This document shows positions 1 through 6,182 of a stretch of 9,720 nucleotides of DNA, piece after piece. Source of the DNA: an uncultured Clostridium sp. (lineage in GTDB: Bacteria > Bacillota_I > Bacilli_A > RF39 > UBA660); contig CAJKHY010000032.1 in assembly GCA_905199855.1 (NCBI GenBank), positions 1 through 9,720 on the forward strand, read 5' to 3'. The stretch's first letter is position 1. Each line of letters opens with the position of its first letter. The position numbers and the translations under genes were made by a program. The notes under the pieces were generated by a model, which was not told the origin of the DNA, searched no databases, and was given only the letters and a program-made list of their open reading frames with translations.

Positions 1-163
1 AGCAGGAATTGTAATACCAACAATCAATGCAAACGAAAACTATAAAGCAAACGGTTGGGACAAAGAAATCAACACAAAAGTAACTGAAAACGCAACATAC
101 ACAGCACAATACTTCGCTGATTTCAATAATAATGGTATTGATGATGAAACAGAAAAAGTAACA
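1..163 (+). repeat. Near-identical internal repeat, copy 1
   Basis: Bases 1-163 match 508-670 at an offset of 507 bp (169 codons) with only four substitutions that I can count. Beyond 163 the two copies diverge abruptly, then become similar again from about 229. The unit is one B-type module end plus the following acidic loop of the large surface protein. The repeat may extend upstream of the window. Confidence 0.9.
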
Positions 164-2188
164 GTTAAATTCTATAAAGGCGAATATGGTAATTTCAAAG
201 AAGAAAGTACAACTGAATATCCTAATTTATTACCAGGATATGATAATTATCCAACAGCCCCAGAAGTGGTAGCAAATGATAATTATGGCTTCAAAGCATG
301 GAATCCAAATTATAATGCTAACACAATGATACCACTAGAAAACGCATCATTAGAATTTACAGCAACATACTTTGAAGATAAAAATCATAATGATATTGAT
401 GATGAAACAGAAGATCATTATACAGTTAAGTTTAATGCAGGACTTCATGGTACATTAGAAGGACAAACAACATATGAAAATATCCTAACAGGCTTAACAT
501 TTAGTGAAGCAGGAATTGTAATACCAACAATCAATGCAAACGAAAACTATAAAGCAAACGGTTGGGACAAAGAAATCAACACAACAGTAATTGAAAATGC
601 AACATACACAGCACAATACTTCGCTGATTTCAATAATAATGGTATTGATGATGAATCAGAAAAAGTAACAATTACATTTGTACCAGGCGAACATGGTAAT
701 TTTGCCGAAAACTCTCAAACATCTTATGTATTATTACCAGGATATGATAATTATCCAGAAGCTCCAGAAGTTATTGCCAACAATAAATATGAGCATACCG
801 GATGGACTCCTACATTACCACTAGGACAAATTGCTATTACCGTAAATAGTGATATTACTTACACAGCAACATACACAAAAACAACTGCCGATATCACAGT
901 AAATGTTACATCAAACATCACTCGTAATGGCACTGCCGTAGCAGGTAGTATTGTAGAATATGGTGATAAAATCAATTATACAATAACTATCAAAAACAAC
1001 GATACAGTAGATGGTTCAGTTAACCTAAAAAATATCATTAATGGTAATTTAGACACAACTGACTTACCAGAAGAATATAAAGCCTTATTAACCAATGAAG
1101 GCTACACAGTAAATGTAACCGCTAACAACACTGTAACTATCGAATTCAGTTTAACAGTAAAAGCTAATGTTAATGAAACAGTAAGAGTTGATCTTACATA
1201 CAGTGTAGATGGAAATGGAACAAATACAATTGAAGGTACAGAATATAATACCGAAAAAACAATTACTATCATTGAAAAAACTGAGACAGTAAATGGAACC
1301 AATATCGTAATCGTAATTGACCGTTCAGCAAGTATGGATGGCAACAGAATCGAAAAAGCCAAAGAAGCTACAAATAGTTTTATAGATAAAGTATTTACTA
1401 AAAATAGTAATACACATGGTTCTACAGTTACTGTAGTAACATTTGGAACAAACGCTAAATGGGTTGGTGGTTTGCTATTTGGTGGATATGAACACACCCC
1501 ATATGCTAACCAAATTGGAATTACCGCAACAGATTACAATACAGCACAAAACTTAAAAAAAGCTGTTAATAATATAAAAAATCAAACTACAAATCCAGGC
1601 GGAAGTGGTACACCATACTTCAAAGGATTAGAAAAAGCTTATGGCATTTTATACGATGAGATAACTGGCTTATCGACAAACGGCAACCAAAATGCTGTAA
1701 TATTCCTAAGTGATGGAGCACCAGATGATAATGACAATGTAACATCAAGAAAAAACATCATTAATAACTTAAAAGATAAAAACACAATTATGTATACAAT
1801 TGGTTTTGGCGTAACAAAAGATTCAGACGCACATAAAGTATTGAAAAATGTTGCATACGACAATGCTGACAACACATATCTTGCAAAAGATGATGGAACA
1901 AATGACCTGGTTAATGTATTTAGTGCTATTTCTTCTAAGATCGCCGACAAAAACAAATCAAAACAAACAACAAAAGGTGTAGCAGAAATAGGACAAACAG
2001 TCGTGGCAGATGCAACACACCAAATCATTGTCAAAGTAAATGGCACAGAAACATACAAATTTAATTCATTAGAAGAAGCACTTGCATCAGGAGTCATCAC
2101 AAGCAACACCACAGGATACAAAGTAAATGCTACAAAGTTCCAAGCTGGCGACAAAATAGAAGTTAGTTATTATGCTTCAATTAGTTAA
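2..2188 (+). CDS. Large secreted repeat protein with VWA domain (5' end outside window)
   Basis: The reading frame is open from the first bases, so the signal peptide and earlier repeats lie upstream; a GTG at 266 is only an internal Val codon. Order seen: end of one repeat module, then three modules of about 85 residues of InlB-B/SHIRT-like type (VTVKF..GE.GNF, later GW and YTA.YF) up to about base 880, joined by acidic D-x-N-x-N-x-I-D-D-x-x-E loops; a DUF11-like beta domain (about 890-1270, with GDKINYTITIKN); a VWA domain (about 1295-1950). The VWA metal site looks complete: DRSAS at 1319-1333, Thr at 1610-1612, Asp of LSDG at 1712-1714. About 75 residues follow and the protein ends at TAA with no LPXTG, membrane helix or basic tail. 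Inference: extracellular adhesin or matrix-binding protein. Its partner is unknown, and it may be released or held non-covalently. Confidence is high for the domain class, low for function. Confidence 0.85.
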   Translation, partial: AGIVIPTINANENYKANGWDKEINTKVTENATYTAQYFADFNNNGIDDETEKVTVKFYKGEYGNFKEESTTEYPNLLPGYDNYPTAPEVVANDNYGFKAWNPNYNANTMIPLENASLEFTATYFEDKNHNDIDDETEDHYTVKFNAGLHGTLEGQTTYENILTGLTFSEAGIVIPTINANENYKANGWDKEINTTVIENATYTAQYFADFNNNGIDDESEKVTITFVPGEHGNFAENSQTSYVLLPGYDNYPEAPEVIANNKYEHTGWTPTLPLGQIAITVNSDITYTATYTKTTADITVNVTSNITRNGTAVAGSIVEYGDKINYTITIKNNDTVDGSVNLKNIINGNLDTTDLPEEYKALLTNEGYTVNVTANNTVTIEFSLTVKANVNETVRVDLTYSVDGNGTNTIEGTEYNTEKTITIIEKTETVNGTNIVIVIDRSASMDGNRIEKAKEATNSFIDKVFTKNSNTHGSTVTVVTFGTNAKWVGGLLFGGYEHTPYANQIGITATDYNTAQNLKKAVNNIKNQTTNPGGSGTPYFKGLEKAYGILYDEITGLSTNGNQNAVIFLSDGAPDDNDNVTSRKNIINNLKDKNTIMYTIGFGVTKDSDAHKVLKNVAYDNADNTYLAKDDGTNDLVNVFSAISSKIADKNKSKQTTKGVAEIGQTVVADATHQIIVKVNGTETYKFNSLEEALASGVITSNTTGYKVNATKFQAGDKIEVSYYASIS
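508..670 (+). repeat. Near-identical internal repeat, copy 2
   Basis: Partner of bases 1-163. It codes for the same AGIVIPTINANENYKANGWD module end and D-F-N-N-N-G-I-D-D loop. Differences are AAA/ACA, ACT/ATT, AAC/AAT and ACA/TCA. Divergence starts sharply at about 671. Confidence 0.9.
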
Positions 2189-2200
2189 AAAAATAATGAA

Positions 2201-2244
2201 AGGAAAAAAAGGAATAAATTATCAAATATTTATTTCTTTTTCCT
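2201..2244 (+). terminator. Long A/T-rich stem-loop after the VWA gene, possible terminator
   Basis: AGGAAAAA (2201-2208) pairs with TTTTTCCT (2237-2244). After a two-base bulge (2209-2210), a G-C pair, a G-U pair and AATAAAT (2213-2219) with ATTTATT (2228-2234) continue the stem, leaving an 8-base loop: 17 pairs in all. It sits 13 bases after the stop codon. No U-run follows, so intrinsic termination is not certain; it could instead protect the 3' end of the mRNA. Its 3' arm covers the region where the -35 element of the next promoter should be. Confidence 0.5.
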
Positions 2245-2260
2245 AAAATTATGTTATAAT
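2231..2260 (+). promoter_or_regulatory. Extended -10 promoter for the 113-residue membrane protein
   Basis: TG-T-TATAAT at 2252-2260 is a perfect extended -10 element. The -35 region (about 2231-2237) is poor, which is common for extended -10 promoters. It lies 10 bases upstream of an AGGAGGG ribosome binding site (2271-2277), so the 5' leader would be short. Confidence 0.65.
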
Positions 2261-2286
2261 TAACATATATAGGAGGGAAAAATAAA

Positions 2287-2628
2287 ATGGAAAACAAAGA
2301 AAAAGATAATTTTGAAGTTAAGAAAAGTGATTTAAACAAACCAAACAACAAAAAAATCTTAAGAATAATTGGCAATATAGTATTTTGGTTAATTTTCGTA
2401 GTTTTTCTAGTATGTGCAGTAACAAGTTATGTTAACTTTACCAAAGTAGAAGACAACAAAGAGCCAAGTTATTATCATACTAAGAAAAATTATACTGAAG
2501 ATGACCAAAAAGTAGTAGTATATGACTATTACGTTTACAAAATCGTAAGAGTAGATGATAGTAAAGGCACCAAAGTAAGTTTAAAACTATGGTTCCTATC
2601 AGACTTAAACAAAAAAGAAAATAAGTAA
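2287..2628 (+). CDS. Small single-pass membrane protein, function unknown
   Basis: 113 residues. The start is well supported: AGGAGGG at 2271-2277 is nine bases before ATG. Layout: charged cytoplasmic N-terminus (1-23), one hydrophobic helix (about 24-49, ILRIIGN..FWLIFVVFLV), then about 64 mostly polar residues with a Tyr-rich YDYYVYKIVRV stretch (79-89). No catalytic motif is visible. The helix and the following KEPSYY resemble the N-terminal anchor of some Gram-positive type I signal peptidases (helix, then EPS-I-F-G-Y), but the Ser-Met active-site box and everything after it are missing. I therefore treat that likeness as a weak hint only. The gene stands alone, with its own promoter and a terminator at 2637-2682. 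It is A-rich like its neighbours and shows no sign of being broken. Confidence 0.8.
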   Translation: MENKEKDNFEVKKSDLNKPNNKKILRIIGNIVFWLIFVVFLVCAVTSYVNFTKVEDNKEPSYYHTKKNYTEDDQKVVVYDYYVYKIVRVDDSKGTKVSLKLWFLSDLNKKENK

Positions 2629-2636
2629 AAAAATAT

Positions 2637-2682
2637 AAGACACACTAACAAACCCACAAGGTCAAAGATTGTGTCTTTTTTT
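2637..2682 (+). terminator. Intrinsic terminator after the small membrane protein
   Basis: AAGACACA (2637-2644) pairs with TGTGTCTT (2670-2677), and the downstream arm runs into a stretch of T (2676-2682). The loop is long (25 bases) and could hold a small inner ACC/GGT stem. It starts eight bases after the stop codon. Confidence 0.7.
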
Positions 2683-2695
2683 CCATCTATTTTTG

Positions 2696-2724
2696 ATGAC
2701 AAAAATTAAACTATGTGTTACAAT
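2696..2724 (+). promoter_or_regulatory. Promoter for the PH-domain gene
   Basis: ATGACA (2696-2701, five of six bases of TTGACA), a 17-base spacer, then TACAAT (2719-2724) preceded by TG-T, an extended -10. A start near 2731 would put the transcript start at or next to the ribosome binding site. An alternative -10 is TATACT (2725-2730). Confidence 0.7.
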
Positions 2725-2730
2725 TATACT

Positions 2731-2737
2731 AGAGGTG
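2731..2737 (+). promoter_or_regulatory. Ribosome binding site fixing the PH-protein start
   Basis: AGAGGTG lies eight bases before ATG 2746. The upstream in-frame ATG at 2713 lies within or before the promoter -10 region and has no such site, so it is unlikely to be on the mRNA. Confidence 0.75.
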
Positions 2738-2745
2738 TAAAAAGG

Positions 2746-3141
2746 ATGGCTTATTTAAAATATAAAGAACTAACAAAATACTTTAATTTCTTTGAAGAAC
2801 TAGATATGGATAAACTACCAGAATATGTAACCGACTACATATTTCCCCACGAAAAAATCATTGGAGCATATCGCACCAGTAGGGACAAAGGCATATTCAC
2901 CGATAGAAAAATGCTACTTTTCGATGTTACACCATTTTCTCGCACTAAACAAATCCATACAATCCCTTATAATTCCATATCAACAATAGCTATTCTCTTT
3001 AAAGGACCAATAGCACGCATCTTGGTCTATGTTGACAGTGGTTATCCTCTTACCTTAAAATTCGTAGGATTAACCGCAAAAGAAAAAACAAAACTACGAA
3101 TCATGTATAACGAAATATGCAAAAAAGTAGTAGATCGTTAG
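2746..3141 (+). CDS. Bacterial PH-domain protein
   Basis: 131 residues from the start at 2746, chosen for its ribosome binding site and because the longer start (2713) falls inside the promoter. The protein looks soluble, with no signal peptide or membrane helix. After a short helical N-terminus, the pattern HEKIIGAYRTSRDKGIFTDRKML, then IPYNSISTIAI, and a C-terminal helix (TAKEKTKLRIMYNEICKKV) matches small bacterial PH-like domain proteins (bPH/YvbH-like). In this family the EK-I-x-AYR-T and GIFT-x-(K/R)-R-(L/M) segments are typical. Function is unknown in the family; binding of protein or membrane partners is only a guess. It is a single-gene unit between its own promoter and a terminator that overlaps its stop codon. 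Confidence 0.8.
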   Translation: MAYLKYKELTKYFNFFEELDMDKLPEYVTDYIFPHEKIIGAYRTSRDKGIFTDRKMLLFDVTPFSRTKQIHTIPYNSISTIAILFKGPIARILVYVDSGYPLTLKFVGLTAKEKTKLRIMYNEICKKVVDR

Positions 3142-3172
3142 AAAACAAACTAAAATCTAACTATTTTTTTTA
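3137..3172 (+). terminator. Intrinsic terminator overlapping the PH-protein stop codon
   Basis: GTTAGA (3137-3142, containing the TAG stop at 3139-3141) pairs with TCTAAC (3156-3161) around a 13-base loop, followed by TATTTTTTTTTAAT-like sequence. The stem is short but placement and T-run are typical. Confidence 0.7.
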
Positions 3173-3220
3173 ATAAAACACACAACAACGAATATAATTT
3201 ATTAGTAAAAACACAACTTT

Positions 3221-3252
3221 TTTACCTCAAAACATGATATATGTAGTATAAT
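3221..3252 (+). promoter_or_regulatory. Probable promoter for mraY-ftsW
   Basis: TATAAT at 3247-3252 is a perfect -10, 34 bases before the mraY ATG. The best -35 match, TTTACC (3221-3226), is 20 bases upstream, which is longer than ideal, so the -35 assignment is weak. Since a terminator closes the preceding gene at about 3172, a promoter is needed in this gap. Confidence 0.55.
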
Positions 3253-3286
3253 TAAGATAATACAATTTAGAAATGGAAGTGGAACA

Positions 3287-4285
3287 ATGTTAACTTTAAC
3301 AAAATCTTTATTTGCACTAATGATAGGATTTATGTTAACAACAATATTTGGACTCATCATGATTCCAATACTAAAAAGAATTAAAGTAGGGCAAAGAATA
3401 AGCATCTATGTAGGAGAAACACATCAGAAGAAAGCCGGAACACCAACCATGGGTGGCCTCATCTTCATAATACCAACCCTAGCATCAACTTTAATTCTAT
3501 TATTCATGGGCAAAATTAATTATTCAACCAATTTATTAATTATCTTATTTGTCATGGTAGGTTACGCCCTAATCGGCTTCCTCGATGACTTCATAAGCAT
3601 AAAAAAGAAAAGAAATAAAGGATTAAGCATATTACAAAAACTGTTTTTACAATTCATTGTCGCCCTAGCATTTTATTACGTTTATTGCAGGTATGGGAGA
3701 GGTGATTCAACATTAGAAATAACATTATTTAATTTCAAATGGAATATGGGTTGGTTCTACGGCATATTTATACTATTCATGCTTGTAGCAACCTCAAACG
3801 CAGTAAACCTAACCGATGGCTTAGATGGCTTAGCGGGTGGATTATCAGCAATGGCCTTTCTATCATATGGTCTTCTCGCCTGGGGCAGTTATGGCATCCA
3901 AGGAAACCAAGACATTGCCATATTCTGTTTCATTCTAGTAGGTTCCCTCATGGGCTTCTTAGTTTATAACACACATCCCGCCAAAGTATTCATGGGCGAC
4001 ACAGGAAGCCTAGCCCTTGGAGCCACCCTAGCCACCGTAGCCATATTAACTTCTCACGAACTAAGTTTAGTAGTTATCGGTGGAGTATTTGTCATAGAAA
4101 CATTATCTTCAATCATTCAAATTCTATCATTTCACCTATTTAATGGTAAAAGAGTATTTCTAATGGCTCCATTGCACCACCATTTTGAAAAATTAGGCTG
4201 GCAAGAAACAGACATAGTCAAACTATTTTGGATAGTAGGATTTATGCTTAGTTTAGTAGCCCTAATATATGGTGTATGGCTATAA
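3287..4285 (+). CDS. mraY: Phospho-N-acetylmuramoyl-pentapeptide-transferase (MraY)
   Basis: Transfers phospho-MurNAc-pentapeptide from UDP to undecaprenyl phosphate, forming lipid I at the inner face of the membrane. 332 residues, normal for the family, with about ten hydrophobic segments. Family motifs are intact: KAGTPTMGG (49-57), GFLDD (97-101, Mg-site aspartates), NAVNLTDGLDGLAGG (171-185), AKVFMGDTGSLALG (232-245, including Asp238) and PLHHHFEKLGW (295-305). The start follows a weak GGAAGTGG site at 3275-3282; the N-terminus is of normal length. It is the first gene of a two-gene unit: its stop overlaps the farthest upstream ftsW ATG by ten bases. In most Firmicutes murD and other dcw genes would lie between or beside them; here they do not. 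Nothing suggests loss of activity. Confidence 0.97.
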   Translation: MLTLTKSLFALMIGFMLTTIFGLIMIPILKRIKVGQRISIYVGETHQKKAGTPTMGGLIFIIPTLASTLILLFMGKINYSTNLLIILFVMVGYALIGFLDDFISIKKKRNKGLSILQKLFLQFIVALAFYYVYCRYGRGDSTLEITLFNFKWNMGWFYGIFILFMLVATSNAVNLTDGLDGLAGGLSAMAFLSYGLLAWGSYGIQGNQDIAIFCFILVGSLMGFLVYNTHPAKVFMGDTGSLALGATLATVAILTSHELSLVVIGGVFVIETLSSIIQILSFHLFNGKRVFLMAPLHHHFEKLGWQETDIVKLFWIVGFMLSLVALIYGVWL

Positions 4286-5412
4286 AGTGTAACATAATAC
4301 AAAAAAGAAAGAGGGGGGAGAATACTATCAAGAAATATGATTTAATATTATTAATCTCAGTGATTATACTATCACTATTTGGACTTTTAATGATATACTC
4401 CTCATCGTATATATGGGCCGAATACAAATATGGAGATGCCCTAAAGTTTGTCAAAGCCGAATCATTATTTTTAATTTTAGGAATCGTATTAATGCTTATA
4501 GTATCAAAAATAGATTATATGAAATATTACAAGAACGCAAATAAAATATTAGTTATTTGCGTTTTACTTTTAATTTTAGTATTAATTCCTGGCATAGGCA
4601 CTATTAGAAATGGTAGCCGTAGTTGGTTTGGAATTGGTAGTTTTGGTATCCAACCTAGTGAATTTACCAAACTATCATTAATAATATTCACCTCCAAATA
4701 CCTAAGTAACAACGACAAACTACTTAAAAACATCAAAAAAGGAGTATTACCAATTTTAGGACTATTACTCACAATATTTGGACTAATCATGCTTCAACCA
4801 GATTTTGGTACAGGCACAGTCATTGTCATATCTATTGTGGCCATATTATTCGTAAGTGGAGTAGATTTCAGTTTTTTTGTCAAAATAGCAATCCTAGGTT
4901 TACTTGGAGTTGTAGCCCTGATAGTAGTAGCCCCATACAGAATGCAAAGAATTCTATCATTTATGAACCCTTGGAGCGACCCCCTCGGCAGTGGTTTCCA
5001 AATCATTCAAAGCCTATACGCCATAGGGCCAGGCGGACTACTAGGCCTAGGCTTCGGCAACTCAATACAAAAACATTTCTATCTACCCGAACCCCAAACA
5101 GATTTTATCTTTTCAATTATCAGTGAAGAGTTTGGCTTTCTAGGAGTAGTCATAGTTACATCTTTATTCCTAACAATTATCTATAGAGGAATAAAAATAT
5201 CATTAAAAACAACAGACTTATTCGCCAAATACGTAGCTTTTGGCATTACCTTCCAGCTAGCATTCCAATCCGTCCTAAACCTAATGGTAGTCATTGGTCT
5301 GATTCCCGTTACTGGTGTAACCTTACCATTTTTATCCTACGGTGGATCCAGCTTACTCATCAGCATGATTAGTATGGGAATCCTTCTAAATATTAGTAGA
5401 AGTAGCAACTAA
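4276..5412 (+). CDS. ftsW: FtsW/SpoVE-type SEDS peptidoglycan glycosyltransferase
   Basis: Polytopic membrane enzyme that polymerises lipid II into glycan strands, normally with a partner class B PBP; FtsW acts at the septum. Family motifs: GSRSWF..........QPSEF, LQPDFGTG, then YRMQRILSF.NPW, PEPQTDFIFSIISEE (the Asp at 5101-5103 corresponds to the catalytic aspartate known in RodA/FtsW) and PFLSYGGSSL near the end. Position directly after mraY favours FtsW over RodA. 378 residues from ATG 4276, which overlaps mraY and has no ribosome binding site; 361 residues if translation starts at ATC 4327 behind the strong site at 4310-4320. The shorter form begins (M)KKYDLILL, as FtsW proteins usually do, whereas the longer one adds a basic tail (KRKRGENT). 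Translational coupling from mraY could serve either form. Closed by a terminator at 5506-5529. Confidence 0.93.
   Translation: MAIKCNIIQKRKRGENTIKKYDLILLISVIILSLFGLLMIYSSSYIWAEYKYGDALKFVKAESLFLILGIVLMLIVSKIDYMKYYKNANKILVICVLLLILVLIPGIGTIRNGSRSWFGIGSFGIQPSEFTKLSLIIFTSKYLSNNDKLLKNIKKGVLPILGLLLTIFGLIMLQPDFGTGTVIVISIVAILFVSGVDFSFFVKIAILGLLGVVALIVVAPYRMQRILSFMNPWSDPLGSGFQIIQSLYAIGPGGLLGLGFGNSIQKHFYLPEPQTDFIFSIISEEFGFLGVVIVTSLFLTIIYRGIKISLKTTDLFAKYVAFGITFQLAFQSVLNLMVVIGLIPVTGVTLPFLSYGGSSLLISMISMGILLNISRSSN
4310..4320 (+). promoter_or_regulatory. Strong Shine-Dalgarno with no standard start codon after it
   Basis: AGAGGGGGGAG is the strongest ribosome binding site near ftsW. It lies inside the longest ftsW reading frame. 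Six bases after it, in frame, is ATC (4327-4329), where a start codon would be expected; no ATG, GTG or TTG occurs in frame between 4279 and 4329. Confidence 0.7.
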
Positions 5413-5505
5413 GAATACCATTTAATTAGCTAACATTCCTTTCCTTTCTGTTGCGCTTGCGTTATAATGCCAGAGAATACACCACTTTATAAATAATTCC
5501 AATTT

Positions 5506-5529
5506 GAAAGTAGAAATACTTTCTTTTTT
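5506..5529 (+). terminator. Intrinsic terminator of the mraY-ftsW unit
   Basis: GAAAGTA (5506-5512), a GAAA loop (5513-5516) and TACTTTC (5517-5523) form a perfect seven-pair hairpin followed directly by six T. It lies about 95 bases after the ftsW stop. Confidence 0.88.
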
Positions 5530-5537
5530 CATCATAA

Positions 5538-5562
5538 GGCGCATAAAATATTATGAAGCGCC
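5538..5562. repeat. GC-rich imperfect hairpin in the intergenic region
   Basis: GGCGC (5538-5542) pairs with GCGCC (5558-5562); ATAA (5543-5546) pairs with TTAT (5551-5554) after a three-base bulge GAA, leaving an AATA loop. No T-run follows on either strand, so it is not an obvious terminator. It is unusual for its five uninterrupted G/C pairs in very A/T-rich surroundings. Its role is unknown; it lies 50 bases upstream of the operon promoter. Confidence 0.5.
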
Positions 5563-5611
5563 ATCAAAATTAAAAAATGTACAATACTTTACACTATAAA
5601 TAAAAACATTA

Positions 5612-5639
5612 TTGACAAAACAAAAAAACATGCTAGTAT
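5612..5639 (+). promoter_or_regulatory. Promoter of the pilus-type operon
   Basis: A perfect TTGACA (5612-5617), a 16-base spacer and TAGTAT (5634-5639) preceded by TG-C, an extended -10. TATATA a few bases further on is an alternative -10 with a longer spacer. The leader to the first ATG is about 60 bases and contains the palindrome AAATTTAAATTT (5667-5678), which is probably just A/T-rich sequence. No riboswitch-like structure is seen. Confidence 0.75.
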
Positions 5640-5705
5640 ATATAGACAACAAGAGAAATATAGGGGAAATTTAAATTTTAGTAACATATTATGCTGGGGG
5701 TTTTT

Positions 5706-6182
5706 ATGGAAACAAAAGACTTAAAAAAAATAAAAAGAAAAGAACTTTTAGAACTCATGCTTGCTCAGGCAAAAAGAATTGAAGAACTAGAAAATAATTT
5801 AGCAAAAATTACCAATGAACTCAATTCCAAAAAAATTAAAATTAAAGAATCAGGTTCAATAGCCGAAGCCTCACTAAAATTAAATTCAGTCTTTGAAAAT
5901 GCCGAAGCAGCCGTTAATCAATACTTAGATAACGTAAAAGAAAATTGCAAAAAATTAGAAACCACAATCAAAAAAGAAGCTACCGAAGAAAAAAACAAAT
6001 TACTCTTAGAACTTCAAGAAAAATATAAGAAAAAAGAAAGCCTATTAGAAGAAAAATACAAGAAAAAAGAAGAAGAACTAACCAAACAAATCAAAGAAAA
6101 CAACAAAAAACTAAAAGCAAGCGTTAAAAAGTCCAGTAAAGAAAAAAGCAAAACCACCAAAGTTAAAGGAAAACGCTTATGA
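5706..6182 (+). CDS. Lys-rich cytoplasmic coiled-coil protein leading the pilus operon
   Basis: 158 residues from ATG 5706, which follows GGGGGT (5696-5701), a site that can pair with 16S rRNA through a G-U wobble; the upstream ATG 5691 has nothing before it. Layout: KDLKKIKRKELLELMLAQAKRIEELE (4-29, amphipathic then coiled coil), a conserved-looking block GSIAEASLKLNSVFENAEAA (50-69), then a long charged coiled coil (about 77-138) with a repeated EKYKKKE unit, and a Lys/Ser tail. No signal peptide or membrane helix. From memory, proteins with the (K)RxxLLE-x-(M/L)-x-AQ start and the SIAEASL-x-LN-x-VFE-x-A block occur in Firmicutes beside signal peptidase and sortase/pilin genes; their function is not known to me. 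It is the first gene behind the promoter, and its stop overlaps the signal peptidase start (ATGA), implying coupled translation and a shared task. Confidence 0.85.
   Translation: METKDLKKIKRKELLELMLAQAKRIEELENNLAKITNELNSKKIKIKESGSIAEASLKLNSVFENAEAAVNQYLDNVKENCKKLETTIKKEATEEKNKLLLELQEKYKKKESLLEEKYKKKEEELTKQIKENNKKLKASVKKSSKEKSKTTKVKGKRL

Noticed and set aside
1102..2154. Minus-strand open frames opposite the VWA domain
   Set aside because: They lie opposite a clear coding frame with recognisable domains, lack ribosome binding sites, and their Val/Ser/Phe-rich translation is what the reverse of A-rich coding sequence gives.
2637..2682. Small RNA or riboswitch in the stem with the long loop
   Set aside because: The eight-pair stem plus T-run right after a stop codon is adequately explained as a terminator, and it precedes the next gene's promoter.
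3739..3969. Plus-strand alternative frame inside mraY
   Set aside because: No ribosome binding site and no recognisable protein; it lies across conserved MraY motifs in the correct frame.
5463..5529. Possible small RNA from TATAAT at 5463 to the ftsW terminator
   Set aside because: The -10 is perfect, but no -35 or extended -10 supports it, and the hairpin is explained as the ftsW terminator.
5667..5678. Palindrome AAATTTAAATTT in the pilus operon leader as an operator
   Set aside because: Made only of A and T in an A/T-rich leader, so likely by chance; no second copy seen nearby.
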